A stretch of DNA of 64,000 nucleotides from Halomonas sp. SSL-5 (GTDB taxonomy: Bacteria; Pseudomonadota; Gammaproteobacteria; Pseudomonadales; Halomonadaceae). Below, one piece after another: positions 1 through 16,930 of this stretch. The stretch's first letter is position 1. Each line of letters begins with the position of its first letter. The position numbers and the translations under genes were made by a program. The stretch is taken from the NCBI RefSeq assembly GCF_030708455.1, contig NZ_JAUYWF010000009.1:1-64000 (forward strand), read 5' to 3'. A model generated the notes under the pieces. That model worked only from the letters and a program-made list of their open reading frames with translations. It was not told where the DNA came from and did not search any database.

Positions 1-77
1 TGGCGCGCCCGGGAGGATTCGAACCTCCGACCCCCTGATTCGTAGTCAGGTACTCTATCCAGCTGAGCTACGGGCGC
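1..77 (-). tRNA. tRNA-Arg (anticodon ACG), copy 1
   Basis: Read on the minus strand this folds as a full cloverleaf: the acceptor arms GCGCCCG and CGGGCGC pair, the anticodon stem CTGAC/GTCAG-type arm closes a CTACGAA loop with anticodon ACG, the T-arm has GGTTCGAATCC, and CCA is encoded. It is identical over 77 nt to the copy at 146-222. Downstream of csrA, a tRNA-Ser(GCT) followed by tRNA-Arg(ACG) genes is the arrangement known in E. coli (serV-argVYZQ). More copies may follow beyond the window edge. Confidence 0.97.
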
Positions 78-145
78 AATGTGCGGTGTTGTCACGGTGA
101 CCGCCATCACCTGCTGCGCTTGATCACTTGCCGCGCAATTGAAGC

Positions 146-222
146 TGGCGCGCCCGGGAGGATTCGAACCTCCGACCCCCTGATTCGTAGTCAGGTACTC
201 TATCCAGCTGAGCTACGGGCGC
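146..222 (-). tRNA. tRNA-Arg (anticodon ACG), copy 2
   Basis: This is an exact second copy of the 77-nt tRNA-Arg(ACG), with encoded CCA, separated from copy 1 by a 68-bp spacer. It reads ACG in a CTACGAA anticodon loop and would decode CGU/CGC/CGA after A34 deamination to inosine, as known for this isoacceptor. It is probably co-transcribed with the upstream tRNA-Ser. Confidence 0.97.
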
Positions 223-243
223 TGATGCTTCACGGTATCGCTG

Positions 244-336
244 TGGCGGAGAGGGAGGGATTCGAACCCTCGAAGAGGCTATAAACCCCTTACTCCCTTA
301 GCAGGGGAGCGCCTTCAGCCACTCGGCCACCTCTCC
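244..336 (-). tRNA. tRNA-Ser (anticodon GCT)
   Basis: This is a 93-nt class II tRNA with a long variable arm. The acceptor arms GGAGAGG and CCTCTCC pair, the anticodon loop is CTGCTAA with anticodon GCT, the T-loop is GGTTCGAATCC, and CCA is encoded. It decodes AGC/AGU. It is first in a Ser-Arg-Arg tRNA cluster downstream of csrA, matching the E. coli serV-argVYZQ order. Confidence 0.97.
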
Positions 337-353
337 CTAACGACACGGCGCAT

Positions 354-382
354 ATCTTACCGTTTCCGAAGGAGTTTGTCCA
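354..382 (-). promoter_or_regulatory. sigma-70 promoter of the tRNA-Ser/tRNA-Arg cluster
   Basis: On the minus strand a -35 TGGACA (5/6) and a -10 TAAGAT (4/6) are separated by exactly 17 bp, about 17 bp before the tRNA-Ser 5' end. The bases after the -10 are GC-rich (GCGCC), the discriminator type known from stringently controlled stable-RNA promoters. The tRNAs therefore probably have their own promoter rather than relying on csrA read-through. Confidence 0.6.
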
Positions 383-418
383 GCACCCCCGCGGCTTTTT
401 TGTTCACGCCCCTGGCCG

Positions 419-616
419 TTACTCCTCGTGACCAGTGCCTTCCTCATCGCTCTTCTCGCGTTGGATGCGCTGGTAGATCTCCTCGCGATGGACTGCCACA
501 TCCTTCGGTGCGTTCACGCCGATGCGGACCTGGTTGCCTTTCACGCCCAGCACCGTCACGGTGATGTCGTCACCTATCATCAGGGTCTCGCCGACACGGC
601 GGGTCAGGATGAGCAT
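419..616 (-). CDS. csrA: carbon storage regulator CsrA/RsmA
   Basis: A 65-residue protein beginning [17 protein letters not shown], the canonical CsrA N-terminus. CsrA is a dimeric RNA-binding protein that represses or stabilises mRNAs by binding GGA motifs, often in hairpin loops over ribosome-binding sites. The conserved RVGETLMI and [20 protein letters not shown] segments are present; R44-type and L4-type RNA-contact residues are kept. A short acidic tail (residues 54-65) is typical of gamma-proteobacterial copies. The start was chosen at the MLILT methionine because AGGAGA lies 7 bp upstream; a longer reading frame upstream has no conservation. It lies between lysC and tRNA-Ser. Its likely antagonist RNA is the candidate at 10720-10980. 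Confidence 0.97.
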   Translation of the reverse strand: MLILTRRVGETLMIGDDITVTVLGVKGNQVRIGVNAPKDVAVHREEIYQRIQREKSDEEGTGHEE

Positions 617-719
617 GGCTGATCTCCTTCTCAGACTTGTTCTCTGGCGGGCAACGGGATGTTGGCCTGCGGTACCACGCCGCCCCAGTATGTGGCAGAA
701 CGTCCTCCGTGACCAACAC

Positions 720-744
720 GGCGGCCCATGAAACACGGGCCGCC
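720..744 (-). terminator. hairpin in the lysC-csrA spacer
   Basis: Perfect 8-bp inverted repeat GGCGGCCC / GGGCCGCC with a 9-nt loop, about 80 bp after the lysC stop and about 100 bp before csrA. There is no T-tract, so it may be a weak terminator or attenuator that partly separates lysC from csrA. Function is inferred from position only. Confidence 0.35.
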
Positions 745-822
745 CGTTGAAGGGAAACACCGCCGCGGGACGCGACGGGCTTCCCTACCAGCGTAGAAGG
801 TAATCTGCCGCCACGGGTCGGC

Positions 823-2076
823 TTATTCTTCGCTCTCGATATCGGCCTTGTCGAGGCCGAAGGCCTTGTGCAGGGCGCGCACGGCCAGTTCCATCTGCTT
901 CTCGTCGATCACCACCGAGATCTTGATCTCGGAAGTGGAGACCATGCGGATGTTGATGTTCTCTTCGGAGAGAACGCGGAACATCTTGGAGGCCACGCCG
1001 GCGTGGGAGCGCATGCCCACACCCACCAGCGAGACCTTGGCGATGTTGTCGTCGCCCTTGACCTCGCCCTCGCCCAGGTCGGGCAACACCTGCTCGTTGA
1101 GGATCTTGAGGGTCTGCTTGTAGTCGCCCTTGGCCACGGTGAAGGTGAAGTCGGTGTAGTCGCCGGCCGGCGCCACGTTCTGCACGATCATGTCGACTTC
1201 GATGTTGGCGTCGGCGATGGGCCCGAGGATGCGCGATGCCACGCCCGGCACGTCGGGGGTATTGAGCAGGGTCAGCTTGGCCTCGTTGGCGGTGAAGGCG
1301 ATACCGGAGATCAGCGGTTCTTCCATGGAGTCCTCGTCTTGGTCGGAGTCTGCAACGATCAGGGTGCCGGGGCCGTCCTCGAAGCTGGACAGCACGCGCA
1401 GCGGAACATTGTACTTGCCGGCGAATTCGACGGCGCGAATCTGCAGCACCTTGGAGCCCAGGCTGGCCAGCTCCAGCATCTCCTCGACGGTGATGCTCTC
1501 GAGGCGCCGGGCCCTTGAGACGACTCGCGGATCGGTGGTGTAGACGCCATCGACGTCGGTGTAGATCTGGCACTCGTCGGCCTTGAGTGCCGCGGCCAGT
1601 GCCACGCCGGTGGTGTCGGAGCCGCCGCGGCCCAGGGTGGTGATGTTGCCCTCCTCGTCCACGCCCTGGAAGCCCGCGACCACCACCACCTGGCCATCGT
1701 CCAGGTCGGACTGCAGCTCATCTGTCTCGATGCGCTGGATACGTGCCTTGGTGTGGGCGCTGTCGGTATGAATGCCCACCTGGGAGCCGGTATAGGAGGT
1801 CGCCGGAACGCCGATCTTCTGCAGCGCCATGGCCAGCAGCGAGATGGTCACCTGCTCACCGGTGGAGACCAGCATGTCCATCTCGCGCGGCGTCGGCTCA
1901 TCGTTGATCTCGTTGGCCATGCCGATCAGTCGATTGGTCTCGCCGCTCATGGCGGAGACCACGACGACGACCTGGTGGCCGTCGTCGCGGAAGCCTTTGA
2001 CCTTCTCGGCCACGGCCTTGATGCGCTCCACGGAGCCCACCGAGGTGCCGCCGAATTTCTGTACGTATAGTGCCAT
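823..2076 (-). CDS. lysC: aspartate kinase (LysC)
   Basis: A 417-residue aspartokinase that phosphorylates L-aspartate at the entry to lysine, threonine and methionine synthesis. The N-terminus [15 protein letters not shown] carries the kinase KFGGTS motif (residues 7-12). The kinase domain spans about 1-250 with the conserved [16 protein letters not shown] segment near residue 150 ([12 protein letters not shown]). Two ACT domains occupy about 270-410, where lysine and threonine feedback normally acts. Length matches the Pseudomonas-type monofunctional enzyme (about 412). A GTG near 1359 in Corynebacterium-type lysC gives a beta subunit; no such separate start is clearly supported here. It lies between alaS and csrA, an order also seen in Pseudomonas. 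Confidence 0.96.
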   Translation of the reverse strand: MALYVQKFGGTSVGSVERIKAVAEKVKGFRDDGHQVVVVVSAMSGETNRLIGMANEINDEPTPREMDMLVSTGEQVTISLLAMALQKIGVPATSYTGSQVGIHTDSAHTKARIQRIETDELQSDLDDGQVVVVAGFQGVDEEGNITTLGRGGSDTTGVALAAALKADECQIYTDVDGVYTTDPRVVSRARRLESITVEEMLELASLGSKVLQIRAVEFAGKYNVPLRVLSSFEDGPGTLIVADSDQDEDSMEEPLISGIAFTANEAKLTLLNTPDVPGVASRILGPIADANIEVDMIVQNVAPAGDYTDFTFTVAKGDYKQTLKILNEQVLPDLGEGEVKGDDNIAKVSLVGVGMRSHAGVASKMFRVLSEENINIRMVSTSEIKISVVIDEKQMELAVRALHKAFGLDKADIESEE

Positions 2077-2142
2077 CGGTGATGTTTCCCCTCGTATGTC
2101 GGGCAGCCATGCCCGGATGAGTGAAAGGTGACTCTCTACAAG

Positions 2143-2173
2143 CAGGGCCGGCGCCTCGCGGCTACCGGCCCTG
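2143..2173 (-). terminator. candidate terminator of alaS
   Basis: A 9-bp perfect inverted repeat, CAGGGCCGG / CCGGCCCTG, lies immediately after the alaS stop with a 13-nt loop. It lacks a U-tract, so termination strength is uncertain; it sits in the 104-bp alaS-lysC spacer. Confidence 0.45.
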
Positions 2174-2180
2174 TCGAAAC

Positions 2181-4793
<2,613 letters not shown>

Positions 4794-4922
4794 GGGGTAT
4801 CCGTGGCGATGAACGGGGTGACCCGGCGGGCGACGCTGGCGCGAGGCGGGCACCACGACGCGCGTTCTCCAGGCGCATCACGGCGCCGCGGGGTGCCACC
4901 CGGGGCGTTCGCAAAGGGAGAC

Positions 4923-4941
4923 ATTATAGCGCAGTTGTCAA
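4923..4941 (-). promoter_or_regulatory. possible alaS promoter (perfect TATAAT)
   Basis: On the minus strand a perfect -10 hexamer TATAAT lies about 130 bp before alaS. A perfect TTGACA is also present, but only 7 bp upstream of it, so the two cannot be used together by sigma-70. No good -35 is seen at 16-18 bp. The -10 may act with an activator, or one of the hexamers may be chance. Confidence 0.35.
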
Positions 4942-4952
4942 GGGACTGAAGA

Positions 4953-5017
4953 GGGGGGGGGCTTGCCCCCCAGCGCCCCTTGGTTTCGGGAACTACGCTA
5001 GCCTTGGGGACGAAACC
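4953..5017 (-). terminator. recX 3' hairpins, including a G9 run
   Basis: Two inverted repeats follow the recX stop. The first is GGTTTCG (4982-4988) with CGAAACC (5011-5017), spacing 22 bp and beginning 3 bp after the stop. The second is GGGGGG / CCCCCC around CTTG (4956-4971), next to a 9-G homopolymer at 4953-4961. On the minus strand the second reads as a GC hairpin followed by CCCTCTTC, a plausible but weak terminator ending the recA-recX transcript before alaS. Confidence 0.45.
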
Positions 5018-5020
5018 GAA

Positions 5021-5509
5021 CTACGGCTCGTCGGAGAGATCATCCCAGGCGTGGGCCAGGGCATGGCGCACCTGGTCGAAATCGAAGCCTCGGCTTGCCA
5101 GGAAGCGTTCACGACGGGCGCGTTCGCGGGGGGTGTCGCCGGGCCCCGTGAAGCGCCGCGCGAGCGCCGCGCAGGCCAGGGCGAACCAGTCGGCCTCGCC
5201 GGCCTGCTCGCTCGCGATGAAGGCATCATGGACCTCATCACGGCCGAGGCCGCGCCGCTCCATCTCCAGGCGGATCTTCACCGGCCCCTGGCCGCGGAAG
5301 ATCCGCGAGCGCAGGAAGCCCTCGGCGAAGCGGGCGTCGGACTGCAGACCCCGCTCGGCGAGGCCGTCGAGACACTCGGCGACGCTGTCGGCCGCATGCC
5401 CCTTCGCCGCCAGGCGCTCGGCCAGCTCGGCGCGAGAGTACTCGCGCCGGGCCAGCAGGCGGATGGCATCATCACGGGGCGTGGCCTCACTCGGGGTCCG
5501 CTCGCGCAT
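5021..5509 (-). CDS. recX: recombination regulator RecX
   Basis: A 162-residue RecX-family protein (E. coli 166), which binds RecA filaments and limits their extension. The three-helix tandem repeats are recognisable: the segment DDAIRLLARREYSRAELAERL near residues 13-33 and LQSDARFAEGFLRSRI near 55-70 are characteristic. The start codon is 3 bp after the recA stop, so the two genes form one SOS-controlled transcript. Hairpins follow its stop. Confidence 0.95.
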   Translation of the reverse strand: MRERTPSEATPRDDAIRLLARREYSRAELAERLAAKGHAADSVAECLDGLAERGLQSDARFAEGFLRSRIFRGQGPVKIRLEMERRGLGRDEVHDAFIASEQAGEADWFALACAALARRFTGPGDTPRERARRERFLASRGFDFDQVRHALAHAWDDLSDEP

Positions 5510-5512
5510 GGC

Positions 5513-6580
<1,068 letters not shown>

Positions 6581-6609
6581 CACGGGCCTCCTCAATCTGG
6601 GTCTCTGGG

Positions 6610-6629
6610 TACTGTATGACTGAACAGTA
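6610..6629 (-). promoter_or_regulatory. LexA operator (SOS box) of recA
   Basis: The 20-bp sequence TACTGTATGACTGAACAGTA has the full LexA consensus TACTGT-N8-ACAGTA with perfectly symmetric arms. It sits 30 bp before the recA start and would place recA-recX under SOS control, as known for gamma-proteobacterial LexA. Confidence 0.95.
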
Positions 6630-6686
6630 GTATGGAGAAAAATGGCGCACTCGGCCAGTACTGATTCGCTCGCGGCTGCTCCGGCG

Positions 6687-7199
6687 TCACCCCCGCTCCA
6701 GGCGCCGCACCAGCCCTACCAGCGCCTCGCGCACCGCCTGCTCGCGCACCGCACGGCGATCGCCGGGATAGTGATGACACCCAGCCTCGGCGTGGTCGGC
6801 GTCACCCCAGGCCAGCCACACGGTACCCACCGGCTTGTCGGCGCTGCCACCGCCGGGGCCAGCCACGCCGCTGATCGCCACGCCGAGGTCGGCCCCGCTG
6901 TCGCGGCAAGCGCCGGTCACCATCGCCTCCACCGCCTCGCGGCTTACCGCGCCATGCGCGTCGAGCAACGCATTGTCGACGCCCAGCAGGCGCGTCTTGG
7001 CGGCGTTGGAGTAGGTGATGTAGCCGGTCTCGAAGTAGTCGGAGCTGCCGGCCACCGAGGTGATGGCGCTGGCCACCCCGCCACCGGTGCAGGACTCGGC
7101 GCAGGTGATGGTCACCCCCTTTTCTCGACACAGGCGACCCAGGCGCTCGGCCAGGGTGGCCAGGTCGAGGTTGGCGAGGCTCGTGGCAGAGTGGGACAT
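6687..7199 (-). CDS. pncC: nicotinamide-nucleotide amidohydrolase PncC (CinA C-terminal type)
   Basis: A 170-residue stand-alone CinA C-terminal domain (E. coli PncC/YgaD is 165) that deamidates NMN to nicotinate mononucleotide in pyridine-nucleotide recycling. The catalytic-site motif AESCTGGG is at residues 34-41 (Ser36 is the likely nucleophile), and the GVAGPGGG motif is near 110-117. The start [20 protein letters not shown] was chosen since the upstream extension to 7406 lies in the mutS leader and is unconserved. It is divergent from mutS and directly upstream of recA, the same neighbourhood as in E. coli and Pseudomonas. Confidence 0.94.
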   Translation of the reverse strand: MSHSATSLANLDLATLAERLGRLCREKGVTITCAESCTGGGVASAITSVAGSSDYFETGYITYSNAAKTRLLGVDNALLDAHGAVSREAVEAMVTGACRDSGADLGVAISGVAGPGGGSADKPVGTVWLAWGDADHAEAGCHHYPGDRRAVREQAVREALVGLVRRLERG

Positions 7200-7350
7200 G
7201 GTGAAGACTCCTGCACGGTGGATCGAAGGCATGCCTGACGAGACAAGGCCATCTGCGTAGAATACTGCCTTTGCCGAGGGGATGCAGGCGCAGCTGCTTC
7301 GCGTGCGCCTCTGACGACCGCTCAACGAGACCAGGAGCCCAGAGATCGCC

Positions 7351-9930
7351 ATGTCCCAGGCCAGCGCCCAGCATACGCCGATGATGGCCCAGTACCTGAA
7401 GATCAAGCGCGAGCACCCGGAGGTGCTGCTCTTCTATCGCATGGGCGACTTCTACGAACTCTTCTTCGACGACGCCAGGCGTGCCGCGGCGCTGCTCGAC
7501 ATCACCCTGACCCAGCGCGGTCAGTCCGCCGGCAAGCCGATCCCCATGGCCGGCGTGCCCTACCACAGCGCGGAAGGGTATCTCGCCCGCCTGGTGGCCG
7601 CCGGCGAATCGGTGGCGATCTGCGAACAGATCGGTGACCCCGCCGCCAGCAAGGGCCCGGTCGAGCGACGCGTGGTGCGCATCGTCACACCCGGCACCCT
7701 CTACGACGAGGCACTGCTCGACGCCCGCCGCGACAACCTGCTGGTGGCCGTGCATGCCGCCGGTGAGCGCATCGGCCTGGCCTGGCTGGAACTCTCCAGC
7801 GGGCGTTTCAGCGTGCTGGAGGTGGAGGGCGAAGGCGAGATGCTCGCCGAGCTCCAGCGACTCGACCCGGCCGAACTGCTGGTGGCCGAGAGCCTCGCCC
7901 TGCCGCCGACACTGGAGGGACGCCGCGGACTGCGCCGCCAGGGCGACTGGCTGTTCGACCCGGAAAGCGCCACCCGTCTGCTGTGCGACCAGTTCGGCGT
8001 CGCCGACCTGCGCGGTTTCGGCTGCGCCCACCTCGAGGCCGCCATCACCGCCGCCGGGGTGCTGGTGGAGTACGCCCGGGACACCCAGCGCTCGCGCCTG
8101 CCCCACGTCACCGCCATCGGCGTTGAGAGCCGCGACGACGCCGTGGTCATCGACGCCGCCAGCCGTCGCAACCTGGAGATCGACACCAACCTGGGCGGCA
8201 GCGGCGACAACACCCTGGCCAGCGTGCTCGACACCACCGCCACCGCCATGGGCTCACGGCTGCTCAAGCGCTGGCTCAACCGCCCGCTGCGCGACCGCGA
8301 GCGCGTCCAGGCGCGCCAGGCCGCCGTGACACTGCTGCTGGAGGCGGACGGCTTCGAGGCGTTGCGCGACTCGCTCAAGGCGATCGGCGACGTGGAGCGC
8401 ATCCTGGCCCGCGTCGCCCTCTACAGCGCCCGGCCCCGGGACCTGGCCCGGCTGCGCGACGCCTTCAACGCCCTGCCCGATCTCGAGGCCCGGCTCGCCG
8501 ACTATCCCGAGGGCTCCGCCCTGGACGAGCTCAGGCGCCATATCCGCCCCTACCCCGAACTCGCCGACACCCTCAACCGCGCCCTGGTGGAGAATCCACC
8601 GGTGGTGATCCGCGACGGCGGGGTACTCGCCGAGGGCTTCGATGCCGAACTCGACGAGCACCGCGGCCTGGCCGAGCACGCCGGCGACTACCTGGTCAGG
8701 CTGGAGACCCGGGAGCGCGAGCGCACCGGCCTGCCCGGCCTCAAGGTGGGCTACAACCGTGTCCACGGCTACTACATCGAGATCCCCCGCGCCCAAGCCA
8801 GGGACGCCCCGGCCGACTACGTGCGCCGCCAGACCCTGAAGAACGCCGAGCGCTTCATCATCCCCGAGCTCAAGGAGTTCGAGGACAAGGCGCTGTCGGC
8901 GAAGTCCCGCGCCCTGGCCCGGGAGAAGCTGCTCTACGAGGGCCTGCTCGACACCCTGAACACCGAGCTCGACGCCCTCCAGGATAGCGCCCGGGCGCTT
9001 TCCGCTCTGGACGTGCTGTGCGCCTTCGCCGAGCGCGCCCGGGCGCTGGAGTTCGTGCGTCCGCGGCTGGCCGAGGCCCCGGGCATCGCCATCCAGGGCG
9101 GCCGCCACCCGGTGGTGGAGCGGGTCTCCGACACCCCCTTCGTGCCCAACGACCTGATGATGGGCGATGACCGCCGCATGCTGGTGATCACCGGCCCCAA
9201 CATGGGCGGCAAGTCCACTTACATGCGCCAGGCCGCGCTGATCGTGCTGCTCGCCCACACCGGCAGCTTCGTGCCCGCGGATACGGCGGAGATCGGCCCG
9301 GTGGACCGCATCTTCACCCGCATCGGCTCCTCGGACGACCTCGCCGGCGGGCGTTCCACCTTCATGGTGGAGATGACCGAGACCGCCAGCATCCTGCACA
9401 ACGCCAGCGACGAAAGCCTGGTGCTGATGGACGAGATCGGCCGCGGCACCAGCACCTTCGATGGCCTGTCGCTGGCCTGGGCCAGCGCCGAGCACCTGAC
9501 CCGCACCCGCGCCTTCACGCTGTTCGCCACCCACTACTTCGAGATGACGGCCCTGCCCGAGCAGGCCGAGGGGGTGGCCAACGTTCACCTCACCGCGGCG
9601 GAGCACAGGGATGGCATCGTCTTCATGCACCGGGTGGAAGAAGGCCCGGCCAGCCAGAGCTATGGCCTGCAGGTGGCCCAGCTCGCCGGCGTGCCCCAGG
9701 GAGTGATCGCCCGGGCCCGGGAGAAGCTCGCCCAGTTGGAGCAGCAGGAGGTCGACCAGGGCAGCCGCCCGGCGAGCGCCGATGGCGGCGCCGCGGCGGC
9801 ACCGCTGCAGAACGACCTCTTCGCCAGCGCGCCTCACCCTCTGGTGGAAGAGCTCGGCGGCCTCGCCCTGGACGAGCTGACCCCGCGCCAGGCGCTGGAG
9901 CTGCTCTATCGTTGGCGGGAAACTCTGTAA
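7351..9930 (+). CDS. mutS: DNA mismatch repair protein MutS
   Basis: An 859-residue MutS (E. coli 853) that recognises base mismatches and small loops and recruits MutL. The mismatch-binding Phe-x-Glu (F34-Y-E36, in MGDFYELF) lies in domain I; connector, lever and clamp domains follow; the ATPase has Walker A GPNMGGKS starting at residue 615, and the Walker [10 protein letters not shown] segment about 75 residues later. The C-terminus includes the tetramerisation tail. It is divergent from pncC with a 151-bp shared spacer. A structured repeat element begins 47 bp after its stop. Confidence 0.98.
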   Translation: MSQASAQHTPMMAQYLKIKREHPEVLLFYRMGDFYELFFDDARRAAALLDITLTQRGQSAGKPIPMAGVPYHSAEGYLARLVAAGESVAICEQIGDPAASKGPVERRVVRIVTPGTLYDEALLDARRDNLLVAVHAAGERIGLAWLELSSGRFSVLEVEGEGEMLAELQRLDPAELLVAESLALPPTLEGRRGLRRQGDWLFDPESATRLLCDQFGVADLRGFGCAHLEAAITAAGVLVEYARDTQRSRLPHVTAIGVESRDDAVVIDAASRRNLEIDTNLGGSGDNTLASVLDTTATAMGSRLLKRWLNRPLRDRERVQARQAAVTLLLEADGFEALRDSLKAIGDVERILARVALYSARPRDLARLRDAFNALPDLEARLADYPEGSALDELRRHIRPYPELADTLNRALVENPPVVIRDGGVLAEGFDAELDEHRGLAEHAGDYLVRLETRERERTGLPGLKVGYNRVHGYYIEIPRAQARDAPADYVRRQTLKNAERFIIPELKEFEDKALSAKSRALAREKLLYEGLLDTLNTELDALQDSARALSALDVLCAFAERARALEFVRPRLAEAPGIAIQGGRHPVVERVSDTPFVPNDLMMGDDRRMLVITGPNMGGKSTYMRQAALIVLLAHTGSFVPADTAEIGPVDRIFTRIGSSDDLAGGRSTFMVEMTETASILHNASDESLVLMDEIGRGTSTFDGLSLAWASAEHLTRTRAFTLFATHYFEMTALPEQAEGVANVHLTAAEHRDGIVFMHRVEEGPASQSYGLQVAQLAGVPQGVIARAREKLAQLEQQEVDQGSRPASADGGAAAAPLQNDLFASAPHPLVEELGGLALDELTPRQALELLYRWRETL

Positions 9931-9976
9931 GAGGCAAGCAGGGCTAACGCATTTAGCCATGCTGCGCTAGCGAAAG

Positions 9977-10096
9977 GCGCCGGGGACAGGTCGAAGAGGA
10001 GGTCCTATGCCTATGCCAGGGATGGCATCGGTAGCGCCCAAGGAGGGGTTCACAGCGCCCCATCGACGGTCCGGCGCCCCGGGGCCTGTCGCCGGG
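9977..10096 (+). repeat. structured intergenic repeat, copy A (short form)
   Basis: A 120-bp element bounded by imperfect terminal inverted repeats (CCGGGGACAGG at the left, CCTGTCGCCGG at the right, 10/11 pairing). Inside is a perfect hairpin ATGCCA-GGGA-TGGCAT (10013-10028) and the family core GGTAGCGCCC...GGGGTTCACAGCG. It shares this layout with copies at 15104, 35556 and 40280. It starts 47 bp after the mutS stop in the 350-bp mutS-fdxA spacer. The right inner arm is disrupted by an extra GC-rich segment compared with other copies. Confidence 0.85.
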
Positions 10097-10140
10097 AAAG
10101 CCTTGAGCGGTACATCCATATGCAATAGCCGGCCCCTCGC

Positions 10141-10170
10141 TTGCGGCGGCCTGGCGGCGGCGACTAGAAT
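10141..10170 (+). promoter_or_regulatory. possible fdxA promoter
   Basis: A -10 TAGAAT (5/6) lies 18 bp after a weak -35 TTGCGG (3/6), about 110 bp upstream of fdxA. An AT-rich stretch (10195-10232) and a strong GAGGGAGGGAAG ribosome site follow. The rest of this 350-bp mutS-fdxA spacer holds only repeat copy A. Confidence 0.35.
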
Positions 10171-10280
10171 GGACGAATATCCGGACTTCTTAGAATAAGA
10201 GACCTGGTTTTTATTACCTTTTACTATTCACAGCGGCCGCGGCCCCAGGCGCGCCCGGCCACGAGGGAGGGAAGAGCGGT

Positions 10281-10604
10281 ATGACATTCGTCGTCACCGA
10301 GAACTGCATCAAGTGCAAGTACACCGACTGTGTCGAGGTGTGTCCGGTGGACTGCTTCTACGAGGGGCCCAACTTCCTGGTGATCCATCCCGACGAGTGC
10401 ATCGACTGTGCCCTGTGCGAGCCGGAGTGCCCCGCCGAGGCGATCTTCTCGGAGGATGAGCTACCCGATGGCCAGGAGCCGTTCATCGAGATCAACGCCG
10501 AGTTGGCCGAGGTGTGGCCCAATATCAGCGAGAAGAAGGACCCGCTGCCCGACGCCGAGGAGTGGGACGGCAAGCCGGGCAAACTCGAGCAGCTGGAGCG
10601 CTGA
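10281..10604 (+). CDS. fdxA: 7Fe-8S ferredoxin FdxA
   Basis: A 107-residue Azotobacter-type ferredoxin with one 3Fe-4S and one 4Fe-4S cluster. Cysteines are at 9, 12, 17, 21 and 25 in the first half and at 40, 43, 46 and 50 ([11 protein letters not shown]) in the second; the long acidic C-terminal extension (about 60-107) is characteristic of FdxA. It carries low-potential electrons; its exact partner is unknown. In Pseudomonas fdxA is next to the sRNA gene rsmZ, and a Csr-type RNA candidate is found here in the same position. Confidence 0.96.
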   Translation: MTFVVTENCIKCKYTDCVEVCPVDCFYEGPNFLVIHPDECIDCALCEPECPAEAIFSEDELPDGQEPFIEINAELAEVWPNISEKKDPLPDAEEWDGKPGKLEQLER

Positions 10605-10636
10605 GCCCGCTTCACCGCTGCCACGGGCCCACCAAC

Positions 10637-10672
10637 GACAGCGCCGACCGTCTCACGACGGTCGGCGCTGTC
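10637..10672 (+). terminator. fdxA terminator hairpin
   Basis: A perfect 15-bp stem, GACAGCGCCGACCGT / ACGGTCGGCGCTGTC, with a 6-nt loop lies 33 bp after the fdxA stop. Only GCTTCTG follows, with no strict T-tract. It faces the terminator of the convergent small RNA at 10720-10743. Confidence 0.7.
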
Positions 10673-10719
10673 GCTTCTGCCCTACCACCGGGCAGAAGAA
10701 AGGAGAACACCCTACAGCG

Positions 10720-10743
10720 AAAAAAGGCGGCCCAGGGGCCGCC
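10720..10743 (-). terminator. Rho-independent terminator of the Csr-type sRNA
   Basis: On the minus strand GGCGGCCC and GGGCCGCC pair around a 2-nt centre (a 7-bp stem with a 4-nt loop in practice) and are followed directly by TTTTTT. It faces the fdxA terminator and cannot serve eno, which has its own terminator 270 bp earlier; this implies a separate transcript between the two. Confidence 0.85.
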
Positions 10744-10980
10744 AGCTCCAAGCGATTCCATGGGCGGCTCCTTCCACCCGGACTCCCGTGATGACCTCCC
10801 TGCCCGGAAGCGGCCTCCTGCCGCACCTGGCGCATCACTGCATCCCGTTGCATCCTGCCGGAGGCACTGCTCCATGCCCCCTCGTCCCGCTTCGCATTCT
10901 GGCAGAGCCTGGCGTAGGCACAAGCACCCTGTGCGCCGCCGTCAGCGTCGACAGGCTCTCCTTCCGGGCGCCGCCCTTTC
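10720..10980 (-). ncRNA. candidate CsrB/RsmZ-type sRNA that sequesters CsrA
   Basis: No credible protein is encoded in this 494-bp fdxA-eno spacer, but the minus strand carries 13 GGA motifs between 10965 and 10747 (11 of them in 141 nt), against only four on the plus strand. Four short hairpins display GGA in the loop: GGGGGCA-TGGAGCAG-TGCCTCC (10860-10881), TGCA-ACGGGA-TGCA (10839-10852), GCGGC-AGGAG-GCCGC (10810-10824) and GGGTGG-AAGGAG-CCGCCC (10762-10779). A classic Rho-independent terminator (10720-10743) closes it. An AT-rich segment upstream (10983-11014), between the eno terminator and the RNA, can hold the promoter. GGA-in-loop arrays are the hallmark of CsrB/RsmY/RsmZ RNAs, and in Pseudomonas rsmZ is adjacent to fdxA. 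The 5' end is an estimate. Confidence 0.8.
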
Positions 10981-11014
10981 AGGAATAATGCTTCTATTTC
11001 AAACAGATAAAAAT

Positions 11015-11042
11015 AAGGCCGGCACCATATGGTGCCGGCCTT
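11015..11042 (-). terminator. eno terminator (28-bp palindrome)
   Basis: A perfect 28-bp palindrome with arms AAGGCCGGCACCAT / ATGGTGCCGGCCTT lies 57 bp after the eno stop. On the minus strand it is followed by ATTTTTATC, giving a strong Rho-independent terminator. Confidence 0.85.
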
Positions 11043-11098
11043 TGCGCCGAGATGACGACAATATCTCCGCCCTTTTGTCGGCGATCTCCTACACGAGG

Positions 11099-15283
<4,185 letters not shown>

Positions 15284-15298
15284 AAAGCCGCGGGGCCA

Positions 15299-15320
15299 AA
15301 GCCGCCGAAACCGGCGGCTT
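15299..15320 (-). terminator. gltD terminator
   Basis: A 9-bp stem AAGCCGCCG / CGGCGGCTT with loop AAAC starts 16 bp after the gltD stop on the minus strand and is followed by TTGGCC. It ends the gltBD transcript just before repeat copy B. Confidence 0.6.
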
Positions 15321-15335
15321 CGGACCGTCGAGGCC

Positions 15336-16913
<1,578 letters not shown>

Positions 16914-16930
<17 letters not shown>

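Noticed and set aside
1..336. tRNA cluster as a phage attachment site
   Set aside because: No integrase gene or partial tRNA duplication is seen nearby; the two tRNA-Arg copies are full length, as in normal tandem tRNA clusters.
2077..2180. Lysine riboswitch ahead of lysC
   Set aside because: The 104-bp spacer is too short for the roughly 170-nt L box, and none of its conserved core is visible.
9977..10096. Repeat copy A as a simple mutS terminator
   Set aside because: It lacks a compact stem with a T-tract and has sequence relatives at three other spacers, so it was classed as a repeat element.
10612..10923. 103-codon minus-strand frame within the fdxA-eno spacer
   Set aside because: It continues through the sRNA terminator and the fdxA terminator hairpin; the GGA-rich hairpins explain the sequence better than a protein.
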